Positions 53,565 to 61,323 of a stretch of DNA of 64,000 bases are shown here, one piece after another. The stretch is taken from positions 248,001 through 312,000 of the forward strand of contig NZ_CANMNP010000002.1 in assembly GCF_947499295.1 (NCBI RefSeq), in the 5' to 3' direction. The position numbers and the translations under genes are program-made. Below the pieces are notes generated by a model. It had not been told where the DNA came from. It saw only the letters and a program-made list of their open reading frames with translations, and did not search any database. Each line of letters opens with the position of its first letter. Positions within the stretch are counted from its first letter, which is position 1. Origin of the DNA: an uncultured Roseibium sp. (lineage in GTDB: Bacteria > Pseudomonadota > Alphaproteobacteria > Rhizobiales > Stappiaceae).

Positions 53565-54430
53565 AAGCTCTGCGGGAAGTACCGCAGATAAAGCTCGCGG
53601 AAGATACCTTTTTGATGCAGCTGGCGGAGCGCATATGTCAGGGCGGCGGCGCGCTCCGGATCGTCTGAGCGTGTGGCGATTGCCAATCCTTCATCGAAAT
53701 AGCCGGGCTCCAACCAGGGACCGCCCGCAAATTTGCAGCAACCATCGGCGGCCTGGCTCGGAAGCCAGAAAGAAAGGCTGAGCCCATCGCCGAAGTGTGC
53801 GTCTGCTTCGCCTGATATGATTGCTTCTCGGGCTGCTGTTTCCGTCTCCAGGCTGACAATCTCGGCCATCGGCCAGAACCTGTTGGCGAAGGCTTCGTAG
53901 CGTGTGCCGGTTTCGACGCTGATTTTGACGCCGTCCAGCTTCTGCTCGTCAAATGTTGCCGCCTTGTCGGCAGCGACGATGAACCGGGCGGGCAGCTTCA
54001 TATAGTCTTCAGTGAAATTCAGGCGCCGCGTGCTCGCCAGATTGCGCGACAGGCCGGAAATGATGGCATCGCCTTCGTCCTCATCAAGCGCCGGCAAAAG
54101 AACATCGAAGTCCTTGATCCGCAGCGCGCAGGAGCTGCCCAATTCCTGGCAGAGCGCGCGCGCCAGGTCGACGTTGAAACCTGTCAGACGGCCCTGCGGA
54201 TCGCGAAAGACAAAAGGTGGATATCCATCCGTTGCAAGAAACTGGATCTTGTCCGGGATCGTACTCGGGCGATCATGCACCGCTTTAGGATCCCAGAAAT
54301 TCGGCACCCGGATCGCCTCATCCTGGGCACTCGCGGATTGGCCCATAATAGCAAGAAGGCAAAAGCAGGCGCACAGAAAACGAATGGAAATTGGTTGGTC
54401 TATCCTCACGCGGAATTCCCGATGCCTCAT
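53558..54430 (-). CDS. Family-3 extracellular solute-binding protein (amino-acid type)
   Basis: Exported binding protein of 290 aa. An N-terminal basic start and hydrophobic segment (RFLCACFCLLAIMGQSASAQ) make a signal peptide. The SBP_bac_3 pattern is clear: QFLATDGYPPFVFRDPQGRLTGFNVDLARAL, DVLLPALDEDEGDAIISGLS and KISVETGTRYEAFANRFWP. No permease or ATPase is adjacent, so it is an orphan or works with a distant transporter or sensor. A pair of Cys (DGCCKF) near residue 232 is unusual for the family. Confidence 0.88.
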   Translation of the reverse strand: MRHREFRVRIDQPISIRFLCACFCLLAIMGQSASAQDEAIRVPNFWDPKAVHDRPSTIPDKIQFLATDGYPPFVFRDPQGRLTGFNVDLARALCQELGSSCALRIKDFDVLLPALDEDEGDAIISGLSRNLASTRRLNFTEDYMKLPARFIVAADKAATFDEQKLDGVKISVETGTRYEAFANRFWPMAEIVSLETETAAREAIISGEADAHFGDGLSLSFWLPSQAADGCCKFAGGPWLEPGYFDEGLAIATRSDDPERAAALTYALRQLHQKGIFRELYLRYFPQSFY

Positions 54431-54558
54431 TTGCTACAGCGCAGTGGCTGCCTTGCTGCCAAATCAGTCGTGGGTGCAGAGTATCGTGTTCAGGGTCAGC
54501 TTGTCAGCACGCAATGTCATTTCATGACCAGACAATCAGTCCAGTCGACAATGGCTCT

Positions 54559-56025
54559 TTAAGCAGCTTCGGTCTCATGAGGATTTTCGACGATCGGCCA
54601 GATCGGGCGTTCCAGTCTTGTGTAGGCGTTGTTCCTGGGGTCGCTCGGATAGGGCCCATCGACGGCACAGTATAAAATATCCGCAGCAATGGTTTCGAAT
54701 GCGCTGTGAAAATGGTTCGTGGATTTCACAACAAGTGTTTTTTGAGCGGTGATGTCGATGCCTAGATTGGTAAAGAGATCCGGCGAAAAGGTCTGTGCCC
54801 GGTTCGAATTCAAAACCACAACAATGCCATTGATATCAATAACCGCGCTGTCTCCAAGGGGAACAACGGACTGACCAAAGCTTTGCACAGCGTTGCGCTG
54901 TGTCTTAAGCACCCTAACGTTGCCGTCGACAGGGTCGCCGGCGTCTGAGGCGGTTTTCCCCCCGAACCTGAGGTCAAGACGCGCGCCTTCTCCGGCTGCA
55001 TGGCACAGACGGACAGCCATAGGGTCCCAGATCGTGCCGAACGCAATCTCCGTCAATCCCAGATCAAGTGCCCGGCGCAGCAATATGGTTGAATCGCCTG
55101 CTACCCCACCGCCGGGATTGTCCCAGACATCGGCAATGACAACGGGTCCTTGCGGATGTGCTGCTGCCTTTGCAAGGGCCGCACTTGGCGACAGAAATTC
55201 CGGCCGGGTCGTTCCTCGAAAGGAAAACAGTTCCAGTCCGAGTTTTTCAGCCAGCAAATCGCCTGCTTGCTTCGAGTTGTTGGTGGTCACGAGAACCTTG
55301 GCACCGAGATCGGGCGAGTCTCCTGCCATGAAGCCATGGATGACGGACAACGACAGGGCTGTTCCGGACTGTTCAAGGTGCACCATCTTGTCGATGAAAG
55401 CACGCATGGGAGCACGACTTGTCGGCAGAATTTCGATCATGCGCACATCGAACACAGACAGGACCGGTTCAATTTCGCCCCGCGCTGCCCGTAATGTGAG
55501 GTCCACACATGCTTCGCCCGTCTCAGCAAAATCCGTATGCGGAAATTCCTTGAACACCGTAATGATGTCGGCGTTCCGGACGCGCTTGTCGCTGAGGTGA
55601 CTGTGCGGATCAAAAGTCACGCCGATCTTGGTCGCAGGTCCGGCAATCTGGCGAGCCGCAGCGATCAGATCGCCTTCGCAGTCGACACAATTGTCGGCGA
55701 TCATTGCTCCGTGAAGACCGAGGATGATGGCGTCAAACGGCAGTGCGGCATGAAGCTGCCCGAGAATTTCCTCGCGCAATCGGGTCCAGGTTGACGTGTT
55801 GACCAATCCGCCTGGTTCTGCCCAGGTTGCAGTGCCTTCGATCAGAGTGATCTCACCGGCACGTGCGCGTTTGCGAAGCGCTGGAAAAACCCCGCTGCAC
55901 AGGGTTGGTGTCTCGGGATGTTTCCCGGGAGGGGCATAGAAGCTTTCTTTAAAGTCGGCGAGATCCGTTCGGAGCGGAGAAAATGTATTTGTTTCAGTCG
56001 CGATGGAAGCACAGAAGACGCGCAT
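54559..56025 (-). CDS. M81 family metallopeptidase (MlrC-like)
   Basis: Metallo-hydrolase of 488 aa. The start at 56025 gives the family opening MRVFCASIATETNTFSPLRT. The N-terminal catalytic domain has ILGLHGAMIADNCVDCEGDL, FDPHSHLSDKRVRNADIITVFKEFPHTD with the metal-binding Asp/His pair, and the C-terminal domain VVIADVWDNPGGGVAGDSTILL. MlrC degrades linearised microcystin, but most relatives act on unknown amide substrates. Last gene of the TRAP operon, after a strong hairpin, so it probably hydrolyses the imported compound. Confidence 0.9.
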   Translation of the reverse strand: MRVFCASIATETNTFSPLRTDLADFKESFYAPPGKHPETPTLCSGVFPALRKRARAGEITLIEGTATWAEPGGLVNTSTWTRLREEILGQLHAALPFDAIILGLHGAMIADNCVDCEGDLIAAARQIAGPATKIGVTFDPHSHLSDKRVRNADIITVFKEFPHTDFAETGEACVDLTLRAARGEIEPVLSVFDVRMIEILPTSRAPMRAFIDKMVHLEQSGTALSLSVIHGFMAGDSPDLGAKVLVTTNNSKQAGDLLAEKLGLELFSFRGTTRPEFLSPSAALAKAAAHPQGPVVIADVWDNPGGGVAGDSTILLRRALDLGLTEIAFGTIWDPMAVRLCHAAGEGARLDLRFGGKTASDAGDPVDGNVRVLKTQRNAVQSFGQSVVPLGDSAVIDINGIVVVLNSNRAQTFSPDLFTNLGIDITAQKTLVVKSTNHFHSAFETIAADILYCAVDGPYPSDPRNNAYTRLERPIWPIVENPHETEAA

Positions 56026-56073
56026 TGAAATGTCCTGTCCAATGAGAGGCGTTTCTTGTTCTCGTTGTCGGAA

Positions 56074-56108
56074 GATGGCCGGCAGGTCGTGGGTCCCCAC
56101 CGGCCATC
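56074..56108 (-). terminator. Intercistronic hairpin between dctP-like gene and M81 gene
   Basis: GATGGCCGG (56074-56082) and CCGGCCATC (56100-56108) pair perfectly, with an inner GTGG/CCAC, 6 bases after the binding-protein stop. No T run. It can protect the upstream mRNA from 3' decay or partly terminate, giving more binding protein than hydrolase. Confidence 0.6.
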
Positions 56109-56113
56109 CTTGA

Positions 56114-57154
56114 TTAGTCGAGGTAGGTTTCAGCGTTTGCCTTGGCGACTTCCGCCTTGAACAGGTTCAGGAGCTCAACCGCCTTTTCATCGAGGTTTTC
56201 ATTCACGTGGCCTTCAAATGCAGGCTGCGTCGCCGCGGCCATCGCCTCGCGCTGAGCATCGTCCAGAGCGGTGACTTCCATGGCATCCATGAGACCGGCG
56301 AGACCGCGTTCTGAGGACTCGATTATGCGGGACAGGCCCCGGCTTGCGGTGACACAGTTTTCCGCCGCTGCATGAAGCGTAGCGCGCTCCTCATCGCTGA
56401 AACCTTCATAAAAAGCGCGGTTGATCATGAACGTGTATGGCGAGAACAGGTGGTTGGTGAGCGTCAGATACTTCTGTACCTCGGAAAAGTTGGCGAAGGA
56501 GATGATCGGAACGGGGTTCATCTGACCATCGATCACACCAGTCTGCAGACCGGAATACACCTCACCCCAAGAGAGCGGATAGGCCTCGGCACCAAGCGCT
56601 TGAATAATTGTCTGGTGTGAAGGAAGGGTCATAGTGCGGATGCGGATGCCTTCGAAGTCTTCAAGGTTTGCAATTGGCTTTTGCGAATTTGTCACAGCGA
56701 AAAAGCCGCCCGTGTCTGGGAAGCCCAGGACGACAACATCACCCAATGATGCTTCGATGTCGGCTGCGAGCGCTTTGCCGAAGTCGCCGTCAAAAACCTT
56801 GTAGGTCGCTTCGTTGCCTGCAAACGCAAACGGAAGGTTCAGAACATCAATGCGCGGATAGTAACTGGCGAGTGCCCCGGTAGACGTAAGAGTTGCCTGG
56901 ATCAGTCCGTCACGAACCTGCTGAACGTGCTCTGCGGCTGAGCCGAGCTGGTTCGAGCCAAAAACCTCGACATTTACGCTGCCGTTGGTCCCCGCCTGAA
57001 CCAGGTTGGAAAACACTGCTGTGCACGCATGTGCCGGATTTTCAAATGGGTCGGTCTTGTTGTCGTGGCCGAACTTGATGGTACCGCCAGCACCGAGCGC
57101 GGTACTTGCTGTCATGGTCACGGCTAGGGCCAGTCCTGTTGTAAGTAGTCTCAT
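56114..57154 (-). CDS. TRAP transporter substrate-binding protein (DctP family)
   Basis: Periplasmic binding protein of 346 aa. Signal peptide MRLLTTGLALAVTMTASTALGA, mature start GGTIKFGHDNKTDPFENPAH. DctP marks: SNQLGSAAEHVQQVRDGLIQATLTS, IRIRTMTLPSHQTIIQALGA and SWGEVYSGLQTGVIDGQMNP with the Arg expected to bind a carboxylate. The ligand is therefore probably a carboxylic acid. GAGAGGAC precedes the ATG. Third gene of the TRAP operon; 30 bases after dctM. Confidence 0.93.
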   Translation of the reverse strand: MRLLTTGLALAVTMTASTALGAGGTIKFGHDNKTDPFENPAHACTAVFSNLVQAGTNGSVNVEVFGSNQLGSAAEHVQQVRDGLIQATLTSTGALASYYPRIDVLNLPFAFAGNEATYKVFDGDFGKALAADIEASLGDVVVLGFPDTGGFFAVTNSQKPIANLEDFEGIRIRTMTLPSHQTIIQALGAEAYPLSWGEVYSGLQTGVIDGQMNPVPIISFANFSEVQKYLTLTNHLFSPYTFMINRAFYEGFSDEERATLHAAAENCVTASRGLSRIIESSERGLAGLMDAMEVTALDDAQREAMAAATQPAFEGHVNENLDEKAVELLNLFKAEVAKANAETYLD

Positions 57155-57184
57155 TTTTTCAGTCCTCTCTGGTTTCTTATGACG

Positions 57185-58468
57185 TCAGTTGGCAAATCCA
57201 AGGAAACGGGGCAGCATCAACGCTGCGTCTTCCCAGAATGCGAAGATGAAAAGGATGCTGATTTCGGCCACCAGGAACGGCATCAGCTTGATCGATATGC
57301 GTTCGAGCTTTTCCCCCGTCACAGAGGACAGGACGAAAAGGCAGGCGCCGACCGGCGGTGTCATCAGCGATATGTTCAGTGCAAGAACGAAGATGATCCC
57401 GGCGTGAATGGGTTCCAGACCGACCTGCTCGGTCAGTGGCACGAGGACAGGTGCAAGGATGATCAGGATCGCGGTGATATCCATCACCATGCCCACAAGC
57501 AGCAAAAGCCCGATGATGATTGCAATGACCGCGTAGCGGTTGTCGGACAGGCTTAGAACGTTCTCGGCGATCAGCTGCGGAATACGTTCAAAGCTCATCC
57601 ACCAGCCGAGAATTCCGGCAAAGGCGATGATGACGAAAATGACGCCGGTGATCCGGGCGGTGCGTACCAGCATCCGGTAGAAGGCTTTGAGCTTGAGCGT
57701 GCGGTAGACGAAAACACCTATGAAGACCGCGTAGGCCACTGCGATGGAGGCCGCTTCCGTCGGCGTAACGACACCACCCAGAATGCCACCCAGAATAATG
57801 ATCGGCATGGCCAGCGCCGTAAGCGAGCTGACAAATGTCGACCAGACTTCCTTCAAGGTGGCGCCACGCGCCGCCTTTGGCAGGTTTTCACGGTTTCCGC
57901 CAATCACGATGACCGCCATGCAGACCAGGCAGATGACAAGACCAGGCAGAATTCCGGCTGCAAACAGACCGGCGATCGAAACGCCCATGAGTGAGCCATA
58001 GACAACCATGAGCCCGGAAGGGGGGATGGTTGGACCGATGATGGAACCGGCTGCGGTCACAGCACAGGCATAGTCGCGCTTGTAGCCTTCCTTGACCATG
58101 GCCGGCACGAGTGTTCGTCCGAAGGCGGCCGCATCTGCAGTCGCCGAACCGGTCAATCCGGCAAAGAAAACAGAAGCCAGCATGTTGGTGTGAGCCAGAC
58201 CACCCCTGAACCGGCCTACCAGAACCTGCGCCAGGTTGACGAGCCTGTTGGTGATGCCGATGCCGTTCATGATTTCACCGGCAAGGATGAAGAACGGCAT
58301 GGCGAGAAACGGAAAGATATTCAAACCGTTGAAGATCTTGCTCGGTCCGATGGACAGGAACTGGGTGCCGCCCATGTCGATCAGACCGACAACCCCGGCA
58401 AGACCAATGGCAAAACCGATCGGCATGCCGAGCAGGATCAGAAGAACAAATGCAATGCCCGCCCACAT
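57185..58468 (-). CDS. TRAP transporter large permease (DctM family)
   Basis: Inner-membrane permease of 427 aa. The ATG at 58468 overlaps the dctQ stop as TGATG; the frame is open further upstream but that sequence is the dctQ gene read in another frame. Family opening MWAGIAFVLLILLGMPIGFAIG, conserved MPFFILAGEIMNGIGITNRLV and TVTAAGSIIGPTIPPSGLMVVYG-type motif in the middle, and twelve or so helices. Uses a sodium or proton gradient. Confidence 0.94.
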   Translation of the reverse strand: MWAGIAFVLLILLGMPIGFAIGLAGVVGLIDMGGTQFLSIGPSKIFNGLNIFPFLAMPFFILAGEIMNGIGITNRLVNLAQVLVGRFRGGLAHTNMLASVFFAGLTGSATADAAAFGRTLVPAMVKEGYKRDYACAVTAAGSIIGPTIPPSGLMVVYGSLMGVSIAGLFAAGILPGLVICLVCMAVIVIGGNRENLPKAARGATLKEVWSTFVSSLTALAMPIIILGGILGGVVTPTEAASIAVAYAVFIGVFVYRTLKLKAFYRMLVRTARITGVIFVIIAFAGILGWWMSFERIPQLIAENVLSLSDNRYAVIAIIIGLLLLVGMVMDITAILIILAPVLVPLTEQVGLEPIHAGIIFVLALNISLMTPPVGACLFVLSSVTGEKLERISIKLMPFLVAEISILFIFAFWEDAALMLPRFLGFAN

Positions 58469-58974
58469 CAGACAGCTTCCTCTTCGGCAGGAAACTCCAG
58501 GTGTGTGCCGAGATCCCGCACAAGAACGAGAGCGAGCTGAGTGCTGCAAAGCGCGGCAGAAACCGGTATGGCTGCATAAAAAGGCTCGAGACTGAGCCCG
58601 AAGATCATTGCCTGCCGGCTGGCGCCGCTTTGAGCGAAGCCAAGGCCATACCAAAGAACATAGAGAAAGAGGCTCAGAGCGAGCAGGTCCATGACAATGA
58701 GGACCGTTCGCTGCACTGGCTTGGGCCACAAATTCAAAAAGGCTGTGAGACCAATATGTTCCCGCCGGGCAATACCGCAGGAAATCGCCAGCATCGCCGC
58801 CCAGATCATCAGGTAGCGAGCCATGACCTCGGGCCAGGGGAGTTGCCAATGAAAGTAATAACGGTCGACAACGCCCAGCCAAACATCAAGCACCAGCAGC
58901 AGCATCAATAAGGCAACCACGGCTTCGGTGATTGTGTTGATCCGTGCGATAGCGAGACGTGCCCACGTTTGCAT
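58468..58974 (-). CDS. TRAP transporter small permease (DctQ family)
   Basis: Inner-membrane protein of 168 aa with four helices. The start at 58974 has GGGAGGG 5 bases upstream and gives MQTWARLAIARINTITEAVV; an upstream start in the operator region is unlikely. Conserved LPWPEVMARYLMIWAAMLAIS and REHIGL are typical of DctQ. First gene of the operon dctQ-dctM-dctP-M81, divergent from the RpiR gene. Confidence 0.92.
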   Translation of the reverse strand: MQTWARLAIARINTITEAVVALLMLLLVLDVWLGVVDRYYFHWQLPWPEVMARYLMIWAAMLAISCGIARREHIGLTAFLNLWPKPVQRTVLIVMDLLALSLFLYVLWYGLGFAQSGASRQAMIFGLSLEPFYAAIPVSAALCSTQLALVLVRDLGTHLEFPAEEEAV

Positions 58975-58992
58975 TCTACCCTCCCAGATACG

Positions 58993-59005
58993 TAACTGAA
59001 GTACA
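58993..59005. promoter_or_regulatory. Copy 1 of a 13-bp motif, candidate RpiR operator
   Basis: TAACTGAAGTACA, direct orientation, just upstream of the dctQ ribosome site (18 bases from the start codon). A repressor here would block the TRAP operon. Confidence 0.65.
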
Positions 59006-59043
59006 TTGTGTGGAGGTAAAAATACAAAATCAAGCAAAATTTC

Positions 59044-59056
59044 TAACTAAAGTACA
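59044..59056. promoter_or_regulatory. Copy 2 of the 13-bp motif
   Basis: TAACTAAAGTACA, same orientation as copy 1, 51 bases from it, in the middle of the divergent promoter region. Confidence 0.65.
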
Positions 59057-59114
59057 AATTTTCGGCGAAGCAAGCTCAGAATTCTGTATCTTGAGTCTGG
59101 ATTTCGAAAAGAAA

Positions 59115-59127
59115 TGTACTTAAGTTA
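59115..59127. promoter_or_regulatory. Copy 3 of the 13-bp motif, inverted
   Basis: TGTACTTAAGTTA, the reverse complement of TAACTTAAGTACA, close to the RpiR gene start. The shared core TAACTNAAGTACA is near-palindromic, as expected for an RpiR dimer. Confidence 0.65.
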
Positions 59128-59157
59128 CAAATCAAAATGAAGGCGTGGGAGCAGGAA

Positions 59158-60084
59158 ATGTCGGATGGTGAAGGCGCGGAAACAGAACTTCCCAAACGTG
59201 GTCAGGGTGCCGTTGCAGATCTGATTTCCGCGTTGGACCGCATAGACGGTCAACTTGCTACGCGCGAACAACGTGTTGCAGATTACGTCAAGGCCAATAT
59301 CGACCGCATCAGCACAATGACCATCGCAGAGCTTGCTGGGGCTGCCGATGTTTCCACCCCGACCGTAATCCGCTTCTGCAGGTCGCTGGGGTGCGATGGA
59401 TTCAAGGAATTCAAGCTGCGTCTGGCGCAGAATCTGGCGGTAAGCCTTCAGTATATTCGACCGGACGTGGGTGAAGAGCCTGCCAGCATGGAGAATTCGA
59501 TCGACCACGTTCTGGCAGCAATCTACGCGACGACCAACGCTATGCGCCATCAGCTCGATCCGGCGCAGCTGGAGCAAGCCAAGACAGCGATCGTAGGCAG
59601 CAAGCAGCTGCTTGTCGCTGGTATGGGCGGAGGGTCATCCGTGCTTGCGCAGGAGGGGGCCAACCGCTTTTTCAGGCTGGGCATCACGTCAATGGCTGTC
59701 AATGACAGTTACATCCTGCAAATGAGGGCCGCGACGCTGGGGCGCGGTGATACGCTGCTCCTGTTTTCGGCAAGTGGCGAAACCGATGCGATTGTCGCGG
59801 CCGCAAAGGTTGCGGAAGCCTATGGTGCAAAGACAATCTGCATTTCAAAGCCCGGCAGCCGGCTTGCAAGCGTCGTTTCCATCCCGATCGTCGTCGATCT
59901 GCCGGAAGACCCGCATATCTTCAAGCCGACTGCAAGCCGCTATGCATTCCTCGCCGTTTTGGACGCGATCGCCATGTCGGTCGCTTACGAGACAAGTGAA
60001 GAAACAACGGAGAACCTGCGCCGGATCCGCTCGTCCCTGACTGCGTATCACGGGCGCACTGCTCCTCAGCCATTGGGCGATTAG
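59158..60084 (+). CDS. MurR/RpiR family transcriptional regulator with SIS domain
   Basis: Regulator of 308 aa. N-terminal HTH_6 domain: QRVADYVKANIDRISTMTIAELAGAADVST then TVIRFCRSLGCDGFKEFKLRL. C-terminal SIS (sugar-phosphate-binding) domain: VAGMGGGSSVLAQEGANRF, LLLFSASGETDAIVAAAKVA and TICISKPGSRLASVVSI. The ATG at 59158 is preferred since GGGAGCAGGA precedes it; an ATG seven codons upstream has no ribosome site. Divergent from the TRAP/M81 operon and likely its regulator. Confidence 0.92.
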   Translation: MSDGEGAETELPKRGQGAVADLISALDRIDGQLATREQRVADYVKANIDRISTMTIAELAGAADVSTPTVIRFCRSLGCDGFKEFKLRLAQNLAVSLQYIRPDVGEEPASMENSIDHVLAAIYATTNAMRHQLDPAQLEQAKTAIVGSKQLLVAGMGGGSSVLAQEGANRFFRLGITSMAVNDSYILQMRAATLGRGDTLLLFSASGETDAIVAAAKVAEAYGAKTICISKPGSRLASVVSIPIVVDLPEDPHIFKPTASRYAFLAVLDAIAMSVAYETSEETTENLRRIRSSLTAYHGRTAPQPLGD

Positions 60085-60190
60085 ACGAGGTGGCGACAAG
60101 GCCTTTTAACGGACCGGTTTCAGATCCCTGGCGCATAACTCCCGGAATATGAAGCCCGTGATGTGCGATAGACATTACTCAAGGACACAG

Positions 60191-60216
60191 CGCACTTGCC
60201 GGCTTTGGCAAGCGCG
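60191..60216. terminator. Hairpin between RpiR and the second Lrp/AsnC gene
   Basis: CGCACTTGCC (60191-60200) and GGCAAGCGCG (60207-60216) pair with one mismatch around GGCTTT, 4 bases from the stop of the convergent Lrp gene. Without a T run its strength is uncertain. Confidence 0.4.
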
Positions 60217-60219
60217 GTG

Positions 60220-60672
60220 TCAGTCCTCCACCTCCGGATCATAAGATCTCAGCACAACGATCGTGTCGAAGCCCTTGATTTCCTCAGCATAAAAGTGCCT
60301 TTCGGTGAAGGCGGCATAAGCTTCCATGGAGGCGCATTCGATGGTCAGCACCAGGTCGGCCTTGCCGGTGACATGGTAGAGCTTTTTCACTTCCGGCAAT
60401 TTCAACAGCGTCTCACGGGCTCTGGCATTTCTTTCCGGCTGGCCACGCACCATTTCCAGCATGGCGAGCAGGGTGACGGTGGTGCCGGTTACCTCGGGCG
60501 CCAGGATGGCAATTTCCTTACGGATCGCGCCGATCTCCCGGAGCCGCTGAACCCGTCGCAGACACGCTGCAGGCGACAGACCGACCTTTTCGGAAAGTTC
60601 CTTGCCGGTTTGGCGTGCATCGAGGCTCAACAGACGCAGCAGGCGGTGGTCGAAGTCATCTAGTGGGTCCAT
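60220..60672 (-). CDS. Lrp/AsnC family transcriptional regulator (second copy)
   Basis: Regulator of 150 aa: FDHRLLRLLSLDARQTGKELSEKVGLS, AACLRRVQRLREIG in the winged helix, and a RAM domain with LYHVTGKADLVLTIECASMEAY. Distant from the copy at 1744. The neighbour across the divergent region is the DUF1127 gene. An imperfect inverted repeat (GAGAAATTATCAC near 60708 and GCGATAAATTC near 60735) could be its operator. Effector unknown. Confidence 0.92.
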   Translation of the reverse strand: MDPLDDFDHRLLRLLSLDARQTGKELSEKVGLSPAACLRRVQRLREIGAIRKEIAILAPEVTGTTVTLLAMLEMVRGQPERNARARETLLKLPEVKKLYHVTGKADLVLTIECASMEAYAAFTERHFYAEEIKGFDTIVVLRSYDPEVED

Positions 60673-60825
60673 GAGAGTTATCTCGTCAAAAAAGAAATCA
60701 GGTGCGAGAAATTATCACAATCTTCTATTTTTTGCGATAAATTCTTGTTTAAGTGAGATGTTTGCGCACCGAGTGCAGCGATGCTCCCTAGTCTTCAATA
60801 CAGTCAAGACAAAGGAGCACTCGAG

Positions 60826-61104
60826 ATGAGCGATCAAACAACAAGTCAGAGCCCACTCCAATTCACCTGGGCGTCTTTCCCGGAACTGTTGCAGATTGTT
60901 GTTCGAAATCTTCAGCTCCAATCGAAGCGCCGGAAGGACGCGCAAAGCCTGGCGCAGATGCCGGATCACTTGCTGCGCGACCTCGGCCTAAGCCGGACAG
61001 ATGCCTCAAGAATGCTGAGGAGCGAACTGACCATTGTTCCAACCGATTACAGCGAGACCGAGACGCAGAGGATTTTAAGGCGGCTGAATTGCTGGAGCGG
61101 GTGA
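60826..61104 (+). CDS. DUF1127 domain small protein
   Basis: Protein of 92 aa. The start at 60826 has AGGAG upstream and MSDQTTSQSPLQ follows. The DUF1127 core is C-terminal: SLAQMPDHLLRDLGLSRTDASRML. Such proteins are small, often phosphate- or stress-linked RNA-binding proteins in alphaproteobacteria. The last four codons (CWSG) and stop lie over the 3' end of the convergent tRNA-Gly gene, a 12-base overlap. Confidence 0.85.
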   Translation: MSDQTTSQSPLQFTWASFPELLQIVVRNLQLQSKRRKDAQSLAQMPDHLLRDLGLSRTDASRMLRSELTIVPTDYSETETQRILRRLNCWSG

Positions 61105-61166
61105 AGGGAATCGAACCCTCGTCTTAAGCTTGGGAAGCTTCTGCTCTACCATTGAGCTACACCCGC
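61093..61166 (-). tRNA. tRNA-Gly (anticodon CCC)
   Basis: Full cloverleaf on the minus strand, 74 bases including encoded CCA: acceptor GCGGGTG/CACCCGC, D arm with GCTC/GAGC, anticodon loop TTCCCAA giving CCC, T arm GAGGG-TTCGATT-CCCTT, discriminator T. The anticodon stem's outermost pair is G-A, a small mismatch. Reads GGG codons. The 3' end overlaps the DUF1127 stop on the other strand; the sodium-channel gene starts 158 bases away on the other strand. Confidence 0.93.
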
Positions 61167-61323
61167 GATGGCTCCGGGAGCTTTCTGCGCCGAGTGGACG
61201 GGTCTGTCAACTCAAGAAGTTGGATATCGACGTGCTGTTGATCTTGCACTGCGGCAAAGAAATCGCCATGTTCGCGCGGGCGCAAACTGCGCCAATGATG
61301 ATGGCACACTCCAGGTCGGATAT

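Noticed and set aside
61168-61323. Longer N-terminus for the sodium channel
   Set aside because: The extra residues are unlike a channel start and fall in the region that should hold the tRNA promoter; S1 begins right after the Met at 61324.
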